DNA of 64,000 nucleotides, taken from positions 2,852,001-2,916,000 of the forward strand of contig JAAXNY010000008.1 in NCBI GenBank assembly GCA_013420905.1, in the 5' to 3' direction. Positions 10,559 through 23,651 of the stretch are shown here, in pieces. How positions within the stretch are numbered: the stretch's first letter is position 1; each line of letters begins with the position of its first letter. The notes below the pieces were generated by a model. It had not been told where the DNA came from and made no database searches. It saw nothing but the letters and a program-made list of their open reading frames with translations. Both the position numbers and the translations under genes were made by a program. The stretch is from Collybia mongolica (taxonomy: Eukaryota > Basidiomycota > Agaricomycetes > Agaricales > Clitocybaceae).

Positions 10559-13500
10559 CTATGATGACTTCAGGCTAACATCTGAGAGTGTTTTGAACGC
10601 CTCCTTGTACGCATCCAAGAGCGCCTTGACTCTCGTACGTTCCGCAACCAGTGCCTCATCCTCGTTCAACATGTCCGCAAACAAGTCTGGTTTGTACAAA
10701 GAGGCGACCAGCCGGTTCTGTACGTGCTGTGACGTATGGTTGACCAAGAAGTGCATGATCGCTTTGGGGATAAGGTCCTGGATGCTCTGCCGTACAATGC
10801 CAAAGTAGGATGCGATGAGAGACCGGATTAGCGAAGTCTCCATCTCTTCCCGAAGTGTCAGGTGGGACCCGTCAGACGGCATCTAAATAGAAGATGTCAA
10901 AGGTAAGCCGCCGGAATGAAAATAAGCAAAGCAGGTACGGGCGCCAAGGTGTGGGGAAACCACTTACAGCCTCGATGTGTTTACCAAGACTCTTCATGTC
11001 ATATGCCGCGTTATTGCCGTCCAAGGTCCGTTTGCCCGCCATTAGTCCAGACGACATCAATGCCTCTGTACCAGACACGTCACGTCCTACAGGGACGATC
11101 GACTGGCTGTTGTGCCCGTGCCCGTGGCCCAAATTATGGCTCCGGTCGACGCTTGAGCCAGCAATAGGACCGGGCCCGTTTTGTCCGAAGAAGTAATTCA
11201 GGAAGGTTTCGCGTGCGGATGAGGGCGACGACCCGGTTCCGTTGGGGACGGGACCTCCCAGGGCTGAGTGGGGCCGATGTGATGGCTGATGTTGCGGCTG
11301 CTGTGTGGGCCGATGGCGCGAAGACGATCGTTTACTCACGGTGCCCATCCCGATCGCCATGGCGGGAGTAGTTGACGCGCCGGACCGCGAACGATCATGG
11401 ACCGTTGATGAAACCGAGCGCCCATCGCGAGGAGGGAAAATTCCATCCTCCTCGGACGTATCTTCGTCATCTTCGGGAGATGGTCCGTGCCCATTGATAG
11501 GTTCGGCAGAGGTCGGCTAGAGGTGGACTTGCTCAATTAAACACACCAGCATAGGATGTAGCTCGGGGCTTACTCGGGGAGGGGCTTGTGGCCTAGGTGG
11601 CGCGTTAGCCTGTTGAGCGGCGGCCGCAGACCCGGTGATGAAAGCTGGGTGGTTGGTGTTGATGTATGCTGCTTGTATCTCGATCAAACTCTGCGCATAG
11701 TCAGACGTGGGTCCTAAGCGTTCCCGTAACAATTCCGACACGACTTCAATCAGTTGTGCATGGAGTCTGGGGAAGCGTTGGAGCTCCTATAAACCGCGGA
11801 TTTTAGGATGAGCAGAGTTCGTAAAGGATCACGGGATAGAAAAGCGACTAACCGTGCTTGTACAGTTGTGGCAGATTTTCACTAATTCCTCGTACACTAG
11901 CTCAACGCAGCGCAAACTGGGCGCTTCTAGAAGCTTTATTTGAGGTTTTACAAGGAGGTCAAAGGCGATTTCGGGGACGAATAGGCTCGGTCGTGGGCCA
12001 GTTGAGTTTCGGATGGCAGTACGGATATCTTGGTTTTCCAGGTTGTGTGTCGAGTCGATTGACGCAAGAGCATGGCCAAATATGTCATTAAATATGTAGT
12101 ATATTCGGGCGCCACCAGAGAGTTCTTTTGTAGAAATGTCAACCTTGGTGCCTTCGATTGATGAGACAAAATCGCGTGCGAATTGGGTCATCAGGCGTAA
12201 GATTAACGCTCCTTGCTGTTTCGAGTTAGAACCTGACCCTGCGCCCGAGGACAGGAGATATCTCACCTGGTTCTGATCACCATAGATAGCAGAATCTCCA
12301 AACGAGTTAAGTTCTTGCTGAGCTTGGCCCATAAGGGTGTTTAGCCGCGCCTTCATATCTGGGAGTTTATCGCGGATATGATTCATCAATACCTATCAAG
12401 AATAACGCTCGATGCAGCGGTATCATGATGCTGAGGGTGGGCGTACCTGATTCAAGGTCTTCGCAAGGTATTTTGTCCCATTCTTGTGCGCAATGTTCCG
12501 GTAGGCAGGATGATTCCTAAAAAAGTCGCTTTCACTATCAAGGGCGTCTTTCATTGGCTTCTCCGAGTTTATGTCCTGTTGGCTTCGATTCACTACTCCA
12601 ATAAAGCCCAACTTCAAAGGGTAAACACGGCCTGTTAGGATGTCGAGGGCGTTCGTCCCGGCGTCCATGAGGTCCAATTTTGTCAGAACGCCAATAGTGC
12701 GTCTCCCTTGGGGATCAACCGAACGAGCGAGTTTGAGGGATTCGGAATTGGCCAAGTCGACATTGGCAGCGGAGACGGAGAGAATGACGCTGAACGCAAA
12801 TTTGGTTTAGCGTCTAGATAATTGGCTGGGAACGAACCTGTTTGGCTGTGAGATATAATCCAACACAAGATTGCGGATTTGTCGTTCGATGTCACTGGGC
12901 TGGTCTCCGACAGGAATCTGGGTCGAGTACGTAGTTTGAAACACGAAGAGGAAATTAACAAAATTAACACACCTTGGTAAGACCGGGAAGATCGACCAAC
13001 GTCAAATCTAACACATCTGGGCTATATATCCGGAGTGATATGGGCAGTTTACTAACGCCCTTGTTCTGTCCTGCCACCCGGAATGTTTCCTGTTCAATCT
13101 CCTTTCTTATCTCGTTGAAGTCCGTAAAGCGTTTGTCGATGTGGAGAAACTGCGCCCATTCGGTGTACGGTGGTGCATTGGGCGAAGGCTCCGCCGGTAT
13201 GGGTGTATGAATGAGTTGGAGAACAAGTGGCCTTCTTGTTACAATTCCTTGACCTCGAGGTAGGAAGTCCCGCCCAACAATGCTATTCAAATAGTAAGTC
13301 TCCAACCTCTGCGAGTAACTAAGGGAACACACGCACGTTTCTAGGACACTCGATTTTCCGGCAGACTGGCTACCAACCTGAACATAACTTCAGTCTCGCA
13401 GTCTTCAACAAACCAAAAGCATCTTCCACGTACGACGACCAGCTGAGGCATGTCCAGCTCCCCACCTGCGCTTTTAAATTTAACTCCATTTACATAACTG

Positions 13501-13574
13501 AAAGATTCCAACTAACCCAAATTGCTGAACGTATCCTGCAGCTTGTTAACAAGTTTTATTAAATCTTGATCCAT
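10559..13574 (-). CDS. VPS1: Dynamin-like GTPase, VPS1 type
   Basis: Minus-strand gene with start [20 protein letters not shown] at 13574. Spliced exons give [19 protein letters not shown] (G1), [19 protein letters not shown] (G2 threonine-arginine region), [10 protein letters not shown] (G3, DLPG) and [14 protein letters not shown] (G4, TKLD), then [12 protein letters not shown]. The middle/stalk domain follows ([49 protein letters not shown]). A disordered insertion rich in Pro, Ala, Ser and His (about 10900-11640) replaces the PH domain, as in yeast Vps1. The C-terminal GED ([20 protein letters not shown], ending SLKSS at 10559) completes the protein. Vps1 self-assembles on membranes and acts in vacuolar sorting, endosomal and peroxisomal fission. 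All GTPase motifs look intact. Confidence 0.95.
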
Positions 13575-13961
13575 GTCGTCACGAATGAAAGCGCTAAAGA
13601 AGAGAAAGAGAAAGTGTGGCCGACTTTTAGTAGAAAACGCGTCCAATTCAAACGGCCTGGCAGGCGAGGGAGATTTATTGTTTATGCCTGTTTTTTCTAA
13701 AGCCGGTCGTCCACGAAACCTCGGCACCCACGTGATTTCAACGAAAATTCTCTACGTCTGCTGCCCTGACCTTGCATTCCCTTGCCCAGGATTGATAAAA
13801 AAATAACAATTCCTCTCAGCAAGTGTAGTAGGCCTTAAGTCTCAGAGAAATATCGGGGAAACCCAACTCAATTTTGTTGAATACACATGTGACGATCCGC
13901 GTGACCGTGACAACCACATCTCTTCCTCGACGCGTTCAACCAGAACTGAAAGAAACACAAA
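13575..13961. promoter_or_regulatory. Divergent promoter between VPS1 and RNase H2 subunit C genes
   Basis: 387 bp between two divergent start codons; both promoters must lie here. I see no clear TATA box and no additional ORF with recognisable content. Confidence 0.45.
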
Positions 13962-14808
13962 ATGGCACCTCCAAGGCTCGCAATAAGCCCTATAAAGAGT
14001 ATCGAAGAGCTTGAAACATGCGTCCCCAATCTCATGCCCTTCCACATCGACTACACGGGCAAAGCACCCGTCTCAAAATATCTACGCGTTGAACCCGCGA
14101 GTGAAACTGTTGGTGCTCCAGAACCAGAGCCAGCGAAAGCTGAAACAGATACCGAGCCTAATCTACAAGAAGGTCCAGAAACATCAGGCCCATCTGGATC
14201 GACCGTTGCGGTGACCGACGAGAAATCGCCAGAGGCAACGTTGGTGGCACCACCATCATCATCGCTTGCACGACGCGTCAAAGATGCAGCCACGCGTTTC
14301 ATATCCACATTTCGGGGAAGAACAATCCAGGGTCTGAAGGTTGAGCTTCCACCAGGTTATATCGGCCTTGTTTTGCGCGCAGATGCCATGGATACGACAG
14401 ACAATGGGGGGTACTACGAGGACGGGGTGGAAAAGAAGAGAAAAACGTATGGGAAGAGAAAGGCGAAACCAACAAGCTCCCAGGGGAGGGTTACGCGAAG
14501 TGCAGCGCGCGTTATCGATGTTGACGAGGAAATGGATGTGAACATGGCAGAAAGTTCAGAGGGATTCAGAAATGAGGAGGAATCTGGCGCTCTTCCTGAC
14601 CAAACGATGACGCGGACTCTAGTTCCTATCTCACAGTTCTCAAACTTCATTGTCTGGCACCCTGACATACCTGTGGATGCGACGAGGGACGAATATATTC
14701 GGTCGCTGACGGAGTGGACGCGATTAGCGCATGAGGTATTTCCATCTGATATTTCTTTTATTCTATGTTGATGACATTTCTATATAGATACACCAAGTCG
14801 AGAATTGA
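13962..14808 (+). CDS. RNH203: Ribonuclease H2 non-catalytic subunit C
   Basis: Two exons, 13962-14735 and 14788-14808, joined in phase 0 and ending LAHEIHQVEN before TGA. The domain order fits RNASEH2C/Rnh203: LMPFHIDYTGKAPVSKYL near the N-terminus, FRGRTIQGLKVELPPGYIGL in the middle, and FSNFIVWHPDIP near the end (human: FSRFTLW). RNase H2 is a heterotrimer that removes ribonucleotides misincorporated into DNA; subunit C is structural and pairs with subunit B. Between the conserved blocks sit two disordered, Glu/Pro- and Lys/Arg-rich insertions, which make the protein (264 aa) longer than the human one. The second insertion contains KKRKTYGKRKAKP, a plausible nuclear localisation signal. 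The short last exon would be missed by ORF calling alone. Confidence 0.85.
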
Positions 14809-16028
14809 ATATTGAAGGCTAAGCCTTCTATGTATATCAGCCTGTTTCCCTTTCCCCCAGCTTTGCTTTCCTAATTTATTGCTATCATATCTTGATACGG
14901 CTCCGGATGGCGTCAAAACAACTTCGTAAGGCACCATGTGGATCCTCATCGCAAAATTAACGCCAGACGCACAAACTACACATCATTCGCAATATCCTCC
15001 TCGGCATTCCGGGTTATTTCAAGCAACTCCGTTGTAGAAGCGCACTAACATGGGAGACAATGAAGAACTAGAAACATGTGAAGGAATGTTTCCTCTATGG
15101 ATCCCACTGATTATGTTCTGGTTTCGACAGGGCTCCACATACATCTGACAAGAGTCGCATCAGCATTTACGCTCCCCAAACCATATCAGCCAACAGAGAA
15201 GAGTAAGGACATGACATGCCGCAATGCCGGAGCTAAAATTGTATCACCCATGTCCGTAATTTGAACAGATGTGGCCAAAATTGGGACACACATGTCCTCA
15301 AAATACTTACTTTCATAGATAAGCTTCATGTTTCGACAGGATCCTTCCGTTGCCAATTCCAGGGAACACGTAGGGGCCAGGAGCAGGCATTGATGCGTAT
15401 CCCTCGTGATCCAGGTGTAAAACACGACTCAAACTCGAGCCTTGAAGTTGGGGTCGAATCAATGTCAGGCATTGTCAGCCCTCCGCGTAAGACGTCCAGA
15501 AGCTACCCATGGGAAGGATTACTATCTTTGGCAGGGCTGAGAATAGCTAGCGATGGCGATATGATCCCAAATCCTCAGGAGTTTTGATTTATCCAGTTCA
15601 TCTTGAACGAGAAACTGCCGTTGCGGGGAAGTGAGATCTGCTGTCAAAAGTATTCCAGTATAGAACCTGGGGGCCATTGGTTAAATAAAACTTTATGACG
15701 TCTTCGACAAGCAGGATAGGGCAAGGTAGGACATAATTTGGCTTTCCTGTGAAACGATTACCATCTAACGGAACAAAGGTCGGAAAGGGGTCGGCAAGAG
15801 TCGGAGACAACCGCCCCAGGGCGCGTGCAATCAAGGTTAAATGACATCTCTGATGATATTTGGCTTGTGGAGTTGCCAAACAGCAATCGCCAAGCCAAAA
15901 AACAACCTTGCTCAAACCTTGTGCCGATCGGGCTCAAATATTGCTCAAGTCTGCCAAGTAAGTGTCCTATTTGTCCTCCACCACTACAATGGAATTTCAA
16001 TCTTAACGGACTTTTCAGAGTCGACCGA
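14809..16028. other. Intergenic region, no recognised gene
   Basis: 1.2 kb with only unrecognised short frames. A minus-strand frame at 15598-15915 is open for about 105 codons but has no ATG-led structure I can defend and no family motif. The right end includes the 5' region of the F-box gene. Confidence 0.4.
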
Positions 16029-17701
16029 ATGGAAAGACGTACTTGGGTAATTCTTTTGTTACCAAGAACTTAGGCTTTGCTGACGGAGACGGCTTTTTTT
16101 TTTTTTCTGGTCAACAGGAAAGCTTACAGACGATCATTGGCTCTCTGAACACTCATAACCATCCCCCTTCCGCTCCCCAAGTTCTATTTCTGCGTGACTT
16201 CCACGCCAAGTGCGAAGCTGATATTGTCGTTCTGGATGATGAAATCACTTCTCTCGAGAAGAGAATTGCCCGGCTGAGTTATACACTGAGCAAACTACGA
16301 GCGAAGCGGGACGAGTTTCGCGATCGTGACGAGATATGTCTACGCGCCATATCCCCAATCCGAAAACTCCCTGCGGAGATTCTTGGGGAAATCTTTATCC
16401 AGTGCTTGCCTGAGAAGGTGTATCCTTCACCTTGGCACGCACCGCTTCTACTCTGCCAAATATGCTCCCGCTGGCGAAGAATAGCCCTGAAGGTCCCTCA
16501 GCTTTGGTGTTCCCTTTCCGTCTCACCCGACATGCCCGGGGTTTATAATTCTGAAATATTGCTAAAGAGCACGACGCTAGTCAATAACTGCATTAACACA
16601 GGGAATGAGTGGTTTCAGAGAGCCGGGTCTGCGGGGACGTTGTCTCTGTCTCTGCGTTCTGGTTATATGGACGAGCAAGCCCTTCGCCGCCTCGTGGACG
16701 AACTAGTCGTCCCACGCGCGGGCCAATTTCGTGCGTTGGAGCTCGTATCCTCACGCTTAGCGCCCTTCTTGTCGTTCTTGTCTCTTCCACCAGGCGGTGC
16801 ACAGAGTCTGAAATCTCTCGTCCTGGGTTTTGAAGGCGGTGTTCCCGTAACTATTTTTGAGTCTGCGCCACGCCTCCGACGAGCCTGTGTCTCCGGAATA
16901 TATGGAAATGATCGTCTCCTTCCGTGGAGTCAGTTGACACATCTCAAAATCGCCCAATACCTTAGCGCGCCTCGGTGGATATCTTTAATAGCACAGTGTG
17001 TCAATCTCCAAGAGGGCGACTTCGCGGCCCGGGGAGTTGACACTAGCATCCTTCCCGGCAACTGCGACGACATTACGATCCAAGACCTCCGTAGTTTGGC
17101 AGTGAAATTTATCGGCGGGGACTCTTCCCTATTCAGTCGATTTTATTTCCCCTCTCTTAGGAAATTTAGACTGGATGCGGAGCTCATTTTAGGCAGAGAT
17201 GGTTGGCTCGAACCGACTAGGTTCTATGGCCAGTTGAGCTCACTCCGCAGTCTCTCCCTGATCAACAAAGCAATCAACGCTCAAAATCTCATCCAACTGC
17301 TCCGCTGCACCACCTCGCTCGTCGAGCTGGAACTAGACAACAACCTCGACTACGGATCGCTCCTGCGTTCCCTCATCTACATCGACCAGTCCGCAAACCT
17401 GATACCAAGGCTCGAAGCCATCACGATATACCTCGGAGTCGGTGCGCTCTCCGCGTTTCCGAGCCACGTGTTCGTCAATATGGTCCACTCACGGCAGTGG
17501 GCATACATGGATCCCCCAAAGTCCGCCTCGCGGCTGAGGCGGGTTTCGTTGTTCACCTTGAGCGAGTGGCGTGCTGTGTTGAACGAGGTGAACGCGTGGC
17601 TGGAGCCGCATCGGTTGTATAATGGCCAGCTGGTGACGGAGTTGAAGGTGGTGCCGCTGTTGCCGCAAGCTGACGACCGTGTAGAACTGGCTCATTGGTG
17701 A
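16029..17701 (+). CDS. F-box/LRR-like protein
   Basis: Best model: exon 1 16029-16046 (MERRTW), intron 16047-16117 (GTAATT...CAACAG, with a 13-T tract), exon 2 16118-17701. The ORF extended to 16043 begins with TTG and runs through the intron, so I prefer the spliced start; the frame upstream of 16029 is also open, so a longer first exon is possible. The protein has a helical coiled segment (DDEITSLEKRIARLSYTLSK), then an F-box (ISPIRKLPAEILGEIFIQCL ... LLCQICSRWRRIALKVPQLW) and a long leucine-rich C-terminal part with irregular LRR-like blocks. This architecture is the hugely expanded Agaricomycete F-box family. F-box proteins present substrates to SCF ubiquitin ligases through Skp1; the substrate is unknown. 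Confidence 0.85.
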
Positions 17702-18237
17702 CAGTAAGTAGGACTTTATGACTATCGGCACGGCATCTTTTCCTAGGTTTAGCTTTTCCTTTTTGGAACATTTTTTTTCTTCTGGGATTTTGGGGAACAG
17801 AGGTCATGATGTGCATTCGAAGTCACTAGCCATGCTTCACAAGACAAATCGGAGGCATATCTGCAGGATGTTCAATAATTAATCGTTAGCGATATAAATA
17901 TCTACACACTGGACGAGCACTTGAGCTGCTATAAAACGACTCCACAAGTACTCAGTTTAGACGAAAAAAAAACCTCCAAAATTCAGCACATGGAGTGCTA
18001 TCAATCAAGAAAAGAAACCTACAGTCCACCATGAAGTAAATAACAGAAGATAAGAGTCATTAGACGGTCCGTGCTCGACTTGTATAGTAACCATGCCAGA
18101 AACACCATGCGTGATGGGAAGCTTAACAGCCATGAGTGCGAGTTCATGATATCGAGGGTGCGTGATCGAATTCATAAAGGATGTACGAGCAACTCCGATC
18201 GTGGTTCTTTAAATGGAATGATAGCCCAGAAAGCAGA
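17702..18237. other. Shared 3' region of convergent F-box and Kre9/KNH-like genes
   Basis: 536 bp between two facing stop codons; AT-rich with several homopolymer runs. No gene seen. Confidence 0.45.
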
Positions 18238-19130
18238 TCACAAGAATAGTGTGAACGTCATAGCAGACGCGCCAAGCGCGACGGCGGCTTTCCACATGCG
18301 AGAATCGACGACAACAGAGCCCAGTGCGGAGTTGTTATTCGCGCTCGCACCAATCGTCGAGTTGGCGGACGTGGATGGTGTCGTGGAGTGGGAGGCGGAC
18401 GTGTTTGTTGCAGAGATCGTGGGACGTGTCAGGGGGGTGGTGGTAGCAGCGGTCGCTGGCGCCGCAGGGGCGGTGCCCGTGGATGATACTGAGGAAGGAC
18501 CGGGAACCTCACCAGACGGGGCTGAAGCGTCCAGATTGGCAGGTGGGGGCACCGCGGTTGATGGGTCAGCGAGAGCACCGACTCCCCAGGGGATGGGGTC
18601 GTTCGTCCGGGGTTGGTTAGTATTGGCGGGTGGGACGGAGGCACCGGTGGGTGATGCGATGGTGAAGCGGGTGGTCCATTTCTTAACGCCCGCGAGGGGT
18701 GCGGTAAATTGGTAGAAGTAGATTGCGGAGAAAGGATTAACCTGTACTCTGTTTTTAATACTTTGTTACTAGCCGTACAAGTGGAAAGCCGTACCGCTGG
18801 ACAAGGGTGTTCGAAGAAACCAGATGCTGTCCCGTCCTGACCTGAAGCGACAGCTGTGGGAAATATCGTAGTTGGTGCTCAAGAAATTGGAGAGTCAACA
18901 GAAAACGTACTGGTCAGATGCACCATTGCAAAATTGTCACCCGTCATCAACTGAATAGACATATTCTTCCAAATTGTGTTTGAGTCTTTGTCTCCATCCC
19001 ATTCTATGCGGCACGTCGCGCCAGAATTGTATACGATACCAGGGCCTGGCGCGCTGGGTTCCACGTCTGCATGGACAGCCAGGAAAGATACGGAGGCGAG
19101 GAGGGCGGTCAATGCGAGTTTTCGGAACAT
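18238..19130 (-). CDS. Kre9/KNH-like Ser/Thr-rich GPI-anchored surface protein
   Basis: Minus-strand gene of three main exons. The start MFRKLALTALLASVSFLAVH at 19130 is a signal peptide (cleavage near AVHA|DVEP). The next residues, VEPSAPGPGIVYNSGATCRI and EWDGDKD...NMSIQLMTGDN, match the Kre9/KNH N-terminal domain (PF10342). After an intron the sequence continues TVASGQDGTASGFFEHPCPAV, and after another VNPFSAIYFYQF and KKWTTRFTIASPTG, the expected end of that domain. A Ser/Thr/Ala/Pro-rich stalk follows, then a hydrophobic C-terminus (AAVALGASAMTFTLFL) fitting a GPI-attachment signal. Such proteins are wall- or membrane-associated; Kre9/Knh1 affect beta-1,6-glucan in yeast, but the role of this subgroup is not established. 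Splice sites at about 18849-18907 and 18742-18795 are inferred from frame continuity. Confidence 0.85.
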
Positions 19131-21818
19131 ATTGCCAGATAGTGTGTCGAAGACTGAAAAAAAAAAACGGAATATAAATGCCTGGCCAGCAAGACAGAGG
19201 AGCTCAACCAGTGATATTTGGCTCACGAACTGTTTAGAAGGGAGTTTCTATTTGACAGGGGATGACTGAGGCTTATTAAAAACGAGTGGACTGGTTGTAA
19301 AGAAAGTGGGTGATAAAAGGCGATGAAACGACCGCCGGATGTTGGGGATGAGAGTAGACAGTTGCGAGCGGGGAATGAATTTCTGAATTCATGCCTAATC
19401 GCCTGTCAACCTATTTCTACCTCGCCCACCAGGGGCATCGGTTCATTTTTTTCCGATTCCCATGCACAAGGAGCGCTCACAATTGGCAGCGGTTAGTTCC
19501 CGTGAATGCTATGTTTCTTGTTTCCGATCCGGCTAAGCCAACGCTTGACGGGCAAGAATCGCCGCTGTTCGGTGGTATCTAGGTAGCCATGATGTCGATA
19601 TTATTTCTCAATCCAGGCAAAAACAGCAAAAAGCACTACACGTTATACTTCCCTACTTTCGGGCTCGCATTGTACGCAATGGAACCCGCACCTGACCTCT
19701 TGACATGCATAGGATTATCAGCGGTGATCGATATCGAGCAGCGTCATCGCCTTTAGGGCATCTAGCTGTGACGCCCCCGCAGGAAAGATCAATGATGGGT
19801 CTTTCTGTATGAAGGGGTAAGTATAGACAGCCAAGCCTCACCATGGTTTTTAACATCAAAGATAGGTTAATATTAGAAACACGATGCATGTGCATGACTT
19901 CCAAAACCTTTTCTCGCCGTCTGCGACCCCTTTGGTATTGAATCTGTACACAAACTTGGGCGAGAACCTGACATTGAACAGAGGGTACAGTTATTTCTGA
20001 AAACTGTTGTTTTATGCCATCTCTCAAGTCACTATTTCATCCCTTACCATCGCATCCAACTCTTAAGGCGGTCTAGGAGTCAACGTGATGTCCCATCATG
20101 ATGTGTTTCCTCTCCGACTATCACTTCTATTGCTACATGGAATTGGGTGCAGAGTGGCCCGGCGGGTTTGGCGCCGCCGTTGTGGTGTTGGATTCAGACC
20201 TGGTGCTTGATACAACACCGTGAACACAACATAATTCGATGTTAGATCGACATATTCCATTTGCTATGCTACCTACAGCTACACGACTAAATCAAGGCAC
20301 GTAGACCTTGCGCTGTCTACAAATAGTTTGCGCCCTAGGACCTAGGCTGACGATAAAGCTTTTTATATACTCCACTTCTCCCGTTGTCTCCTTCTCTGCC
20401 AACTCGTACGGCCCCCATGAAGTTGTATGGCACTACTAGTCCAATCCAAAATATTCCTTAAAAAAATTTAACCTGGGCCCCTGCAGGAATGCCTTGGACT
20501 CCACCGGCCTGCAATGTTTCCGCTACAATCACACCTACTCACATATCAGTATTGCAACATACCTCATAAAAAGAGAAAAGTCACCTTGAACCCTGATGCC
20601 ATCATATTTGGTGTGGGACGTATTATGTATTCAATGCACCGGATTGAAATGGGGTGGATCTAGAAGGCAGGCAGAATTGGAAGCATGTCGGATTCCTTCT
20701 CCGCATGATGTACAACTCATGGCCGGAGTAAAGGTTCAGTTGTAAGTATGTTATTTCAATGGAAGCAAGAGCTAACCTGGCATTCTACCTATTCATTACA
20801 GTAGAAATTTAATTGATAGTAGTTATAAGGCCATTGAGGCCATTGACAATATGTGTAAAGCAATTCTCCACCGCTATGATTGTTTGTAACTAGTAACCGA
20901 TTCTACGACACAGCCTCGAGATCGAGAATTTATCCTACGCGTATTCGTACTAAACACGGTCATGGTTATAGACGTGTGGGTGCGCCGCGGAAATCGCGTC
21001 TCCTAGTCCCTAAGTATTCACAGTCCCGCGCGATCAACCCAGAATACTTGCAGGCCTGTGACCCTCCCCTCTATATGTTCTCCACAGAGCCGGATAAGCA
21101 CCCGTCTGACTGAATCTCCGGTCGGACAAACCGAGAGTGATTACAACGCGGAACGGCCCAACAAACCCACCTCGGACATCCAGAGAGTAATCCAGCCAAG
21201 CATTTTGGACGTCCCGGGATATCGCCTCGTCACCATCGAATGCCGCGGCGCGACCGGGCACAGTCGATGGCCCTCCGAGTAACGGGACCGATACGGGTGC
21301 AGCGCTAACACCGTTCTTTCCTTCGTATTCGAATTATTGTTCCCTTTTTCTGATCGAGCGTTCTGTATAATCGTACTATACGTGGCCATGGGGTTGCATT
21401 TCCGCCCTATCTTGGCTTGCTATCATGCCAGGTGTCCACTAATCTGTGCTTCCTTGTCATCCTCGCACCACCCACCACCTCGTGTCAAGACACGAGTTCC
21501 CCCTCAGTCGCAACGCGAGCATAGGGCTAATTTTGATATTGAAGTCGTAATATACATGTATCCTGGAGCGCTATCCAAGCGCCGTGTGTCGTAATGTGTC
21601 GTCAAAAATATACTGAGGCCGCTGCTCGTGATAATCACGAGCGTCGAGCATCAGCGGTTGGGCAGTTGACCACACCTCTGTGGACGCTGAAGGTATCCCC
21701 GCTGAAGGACAGCAAACATGTCTCATCGAGGCTTCAAGCCTGGAGTGGCTACTAGAGTAGTAGCGAATTCCTTGAAGTCCTGCTTCGAGCACGATCTTCC
21801 AGGCTACGAAGAGGTATT
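19131..21818. other. 2.7-kb intergenic region, no recognised gene
   Basis: Short frames only. The longest (19653-20027, minus, 124 codons) shows no domain and composition unlike the neighbouring genes. The leftmost 300 bp include the promoter of the Kre9/KNH-like gene. No repeats or tRNA motifs were found by eye. Confidence 0.4.
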
Positions 21819-23651
21819 TTAGCAGTGGCCGTCATGAACGGTACGACCGGAACGAACCTTCAGAGCGTAGACTACTACCTCACCCTTCCAGTCCTTCTGG
21901 GGTACGTTCTTCTCCTCAATGAACTCTTTCAGCACGAGGCGAAGCACGTTCTCATCTTCATCAAAGATGCAACGCACGGTCGGGTGCATGCGGACGTTCA
22001 TAGAGACCTTCCAAAGAGGCTCGCGGCGAAATACTGGAAATATAACAGCCAAATCAGCTATGTAAGCCATATGTTGAAAGTAGCCCTCTTGTACTCACGC
22101 AGTCTCTCGTCCAGCGTTGACTTGTTCGATAGAAGCTTGATATGTCCAAGCATACCGTCGGAGAATGGGTTATCACCTCTCTTGACGAAGAGCTTCGCGC
22201 CCTTGAGCTCCAGCTCAACATCTTCATTCTCCTCACCCGTAAGGTCTAATCTCACGCCTGTCAGAATCAAAAGGAGCTACCTATGAAGGGGGATGGTACG
22301 AACGTTCTATATTCGGCCTCAAGGTAACTGTAGCCTCATTGAGGACATGTCGGTTTTTCTTAGTGCCTTTCCTAGGTTTGATGGTGATCTCATTGATCGC
22401 TCCATCAGATACTGGATCGTTCGGACCCGAGCGCGACGAAACGACCTTGGCGGGAATTGCCCACGCAGGCTTGTTGGACTTGAACGAACCGTATGGAGAA
22501 GCGACCACACTTGCGAAGGGCGAAGCCGACCCAGCAAATGCGGAGAACGCGTTCGTCGTTTTAGCACGCTACGCCGGTTCAGGATCACTTTAGTGTGGCG
22601 GAAGAGGGTACGTACAGATAGCAAAGGGGTCTTTGGGGGAGTCACAACGATCGGAGAACCAAGGACCTATAAGGAATACCGTTAGTTGGGGAGGGCTTTT
22701 TGTTGTAGATACTTACTGGAGGGGGTGTTTGAGCGCGTTCATTGGCTTTGGGTGCTGGTGGCTCTGGAGTTGTGGGCCGAGTCGGAGCAGCTTCGACAGA
22801 CGCCTTTGTTGGCTCTGCGCTCTGAACGGCTGGTTTCTGGACAGGACGAGGACGATGCTTATGAGTTTCTTTAGCTTGTGGACATACGTGCCGCCACTAA
22901 CAATGACGACTTCTTCAACTGAGCTCGCAACCATTGCTGGTGGTGTAAAGTCTGGTTCGATGACCATTTCCTGTACAGAGTGTATAAGTGTCTGATATTT
23001 TGAGTCCTTGCTGCGGTATTAACCTCCGTGCTGTCGTCGTTTTCAGAAGATGGAGTCCGGCTCCTCTTTTTGGGTGGGTAGATCGAGGTGAGGTTCTGAG
23101 GAATGAAACTCGTTAATGGGTAGGCCCAGTTGGATACGGGAGTCTTTCGCACGTGTGGGTATCCCGCATTCTGATATTGTTCGTTTAGAGATGAACTTTG
23201 TGGTTGATGGGAGAGATGACTAACAGTATTATCTTCTTGGTCTTCTTGGTCCTCCTGAGTGCGTTTGCGCTTTAACGAATCTTTTCGGGTGGGTTGATTC
23301 GAAATGGCGGCAGCCAGGGTCGGTGTTTCCGTCACGGTCATAGGATCGGCTTGCAATTGGGGGTCTGATGAAGAAACTGCTGGTAGATCGTTTGTGGAGT
23401 CACTTTCAGAAGTAGTCTTCTCTAAGCGCGTGGGGGCAATGATGATCGATGGCAACAGATCTGGGCTGTTGTTTGCGAAGGCGAGACTTTGGGTTGCCCG
23501 ACGCCGAGAGTCAGCTTATCATTCGAGATGCGACATTGAACGCGATAACTCACGGATCTGTGGAGAGTCTACGAGTACAGGCGTAGCCGACCGTGGCGGC
23601 GAACGTTGCGATCCCACAAACTACGAAGTTGAAGTCGGTAACTGGAAACAT
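21819..23651 (-). CDS. RanBP1-domain protein with predicted N-terminal membrane segment
   Basis: A first exon at 23651-23554 encodes MFPVTDFNFVVCGIATFAAT VGYACTRR, a hydrophobic stretch followed by Arg-Arg. A 67-nt intron (23553-23487, GTGAGT...AAAG) joins it in phase to a long hydrophilic region: SLKRKRTQEDQ and PPKKRSRTPS (NLS-like) and Pro-rich linkers. The C-terminal exons give LELKGAKLFVKRGDNPF, GHIKLLSNKSTLDERL, LFRREPLWKVSMNVRM and NVLRLVLKEF, which resembles the PH-like Ran-binding domain of RanBP1/Yrb2. Such domains bind Ran-GTP and act in nuclear transport. The frame continues to a stop at 21819-21821. The splice just before the Ran-binding domain (about 22270-22330) is uncertain. 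The domain call is by motif resemblance; the membrane segment plus Ran-binding domain is unusual. Confidence 0.65.

Noticed and set aside
16043..16117. N-terminal extension of the F-box ORF
   Set aside because: It begins with TTG and crosses a poly-T tract that fits an intron end; the exon MERRTW at 16029-16046 joins in phase.
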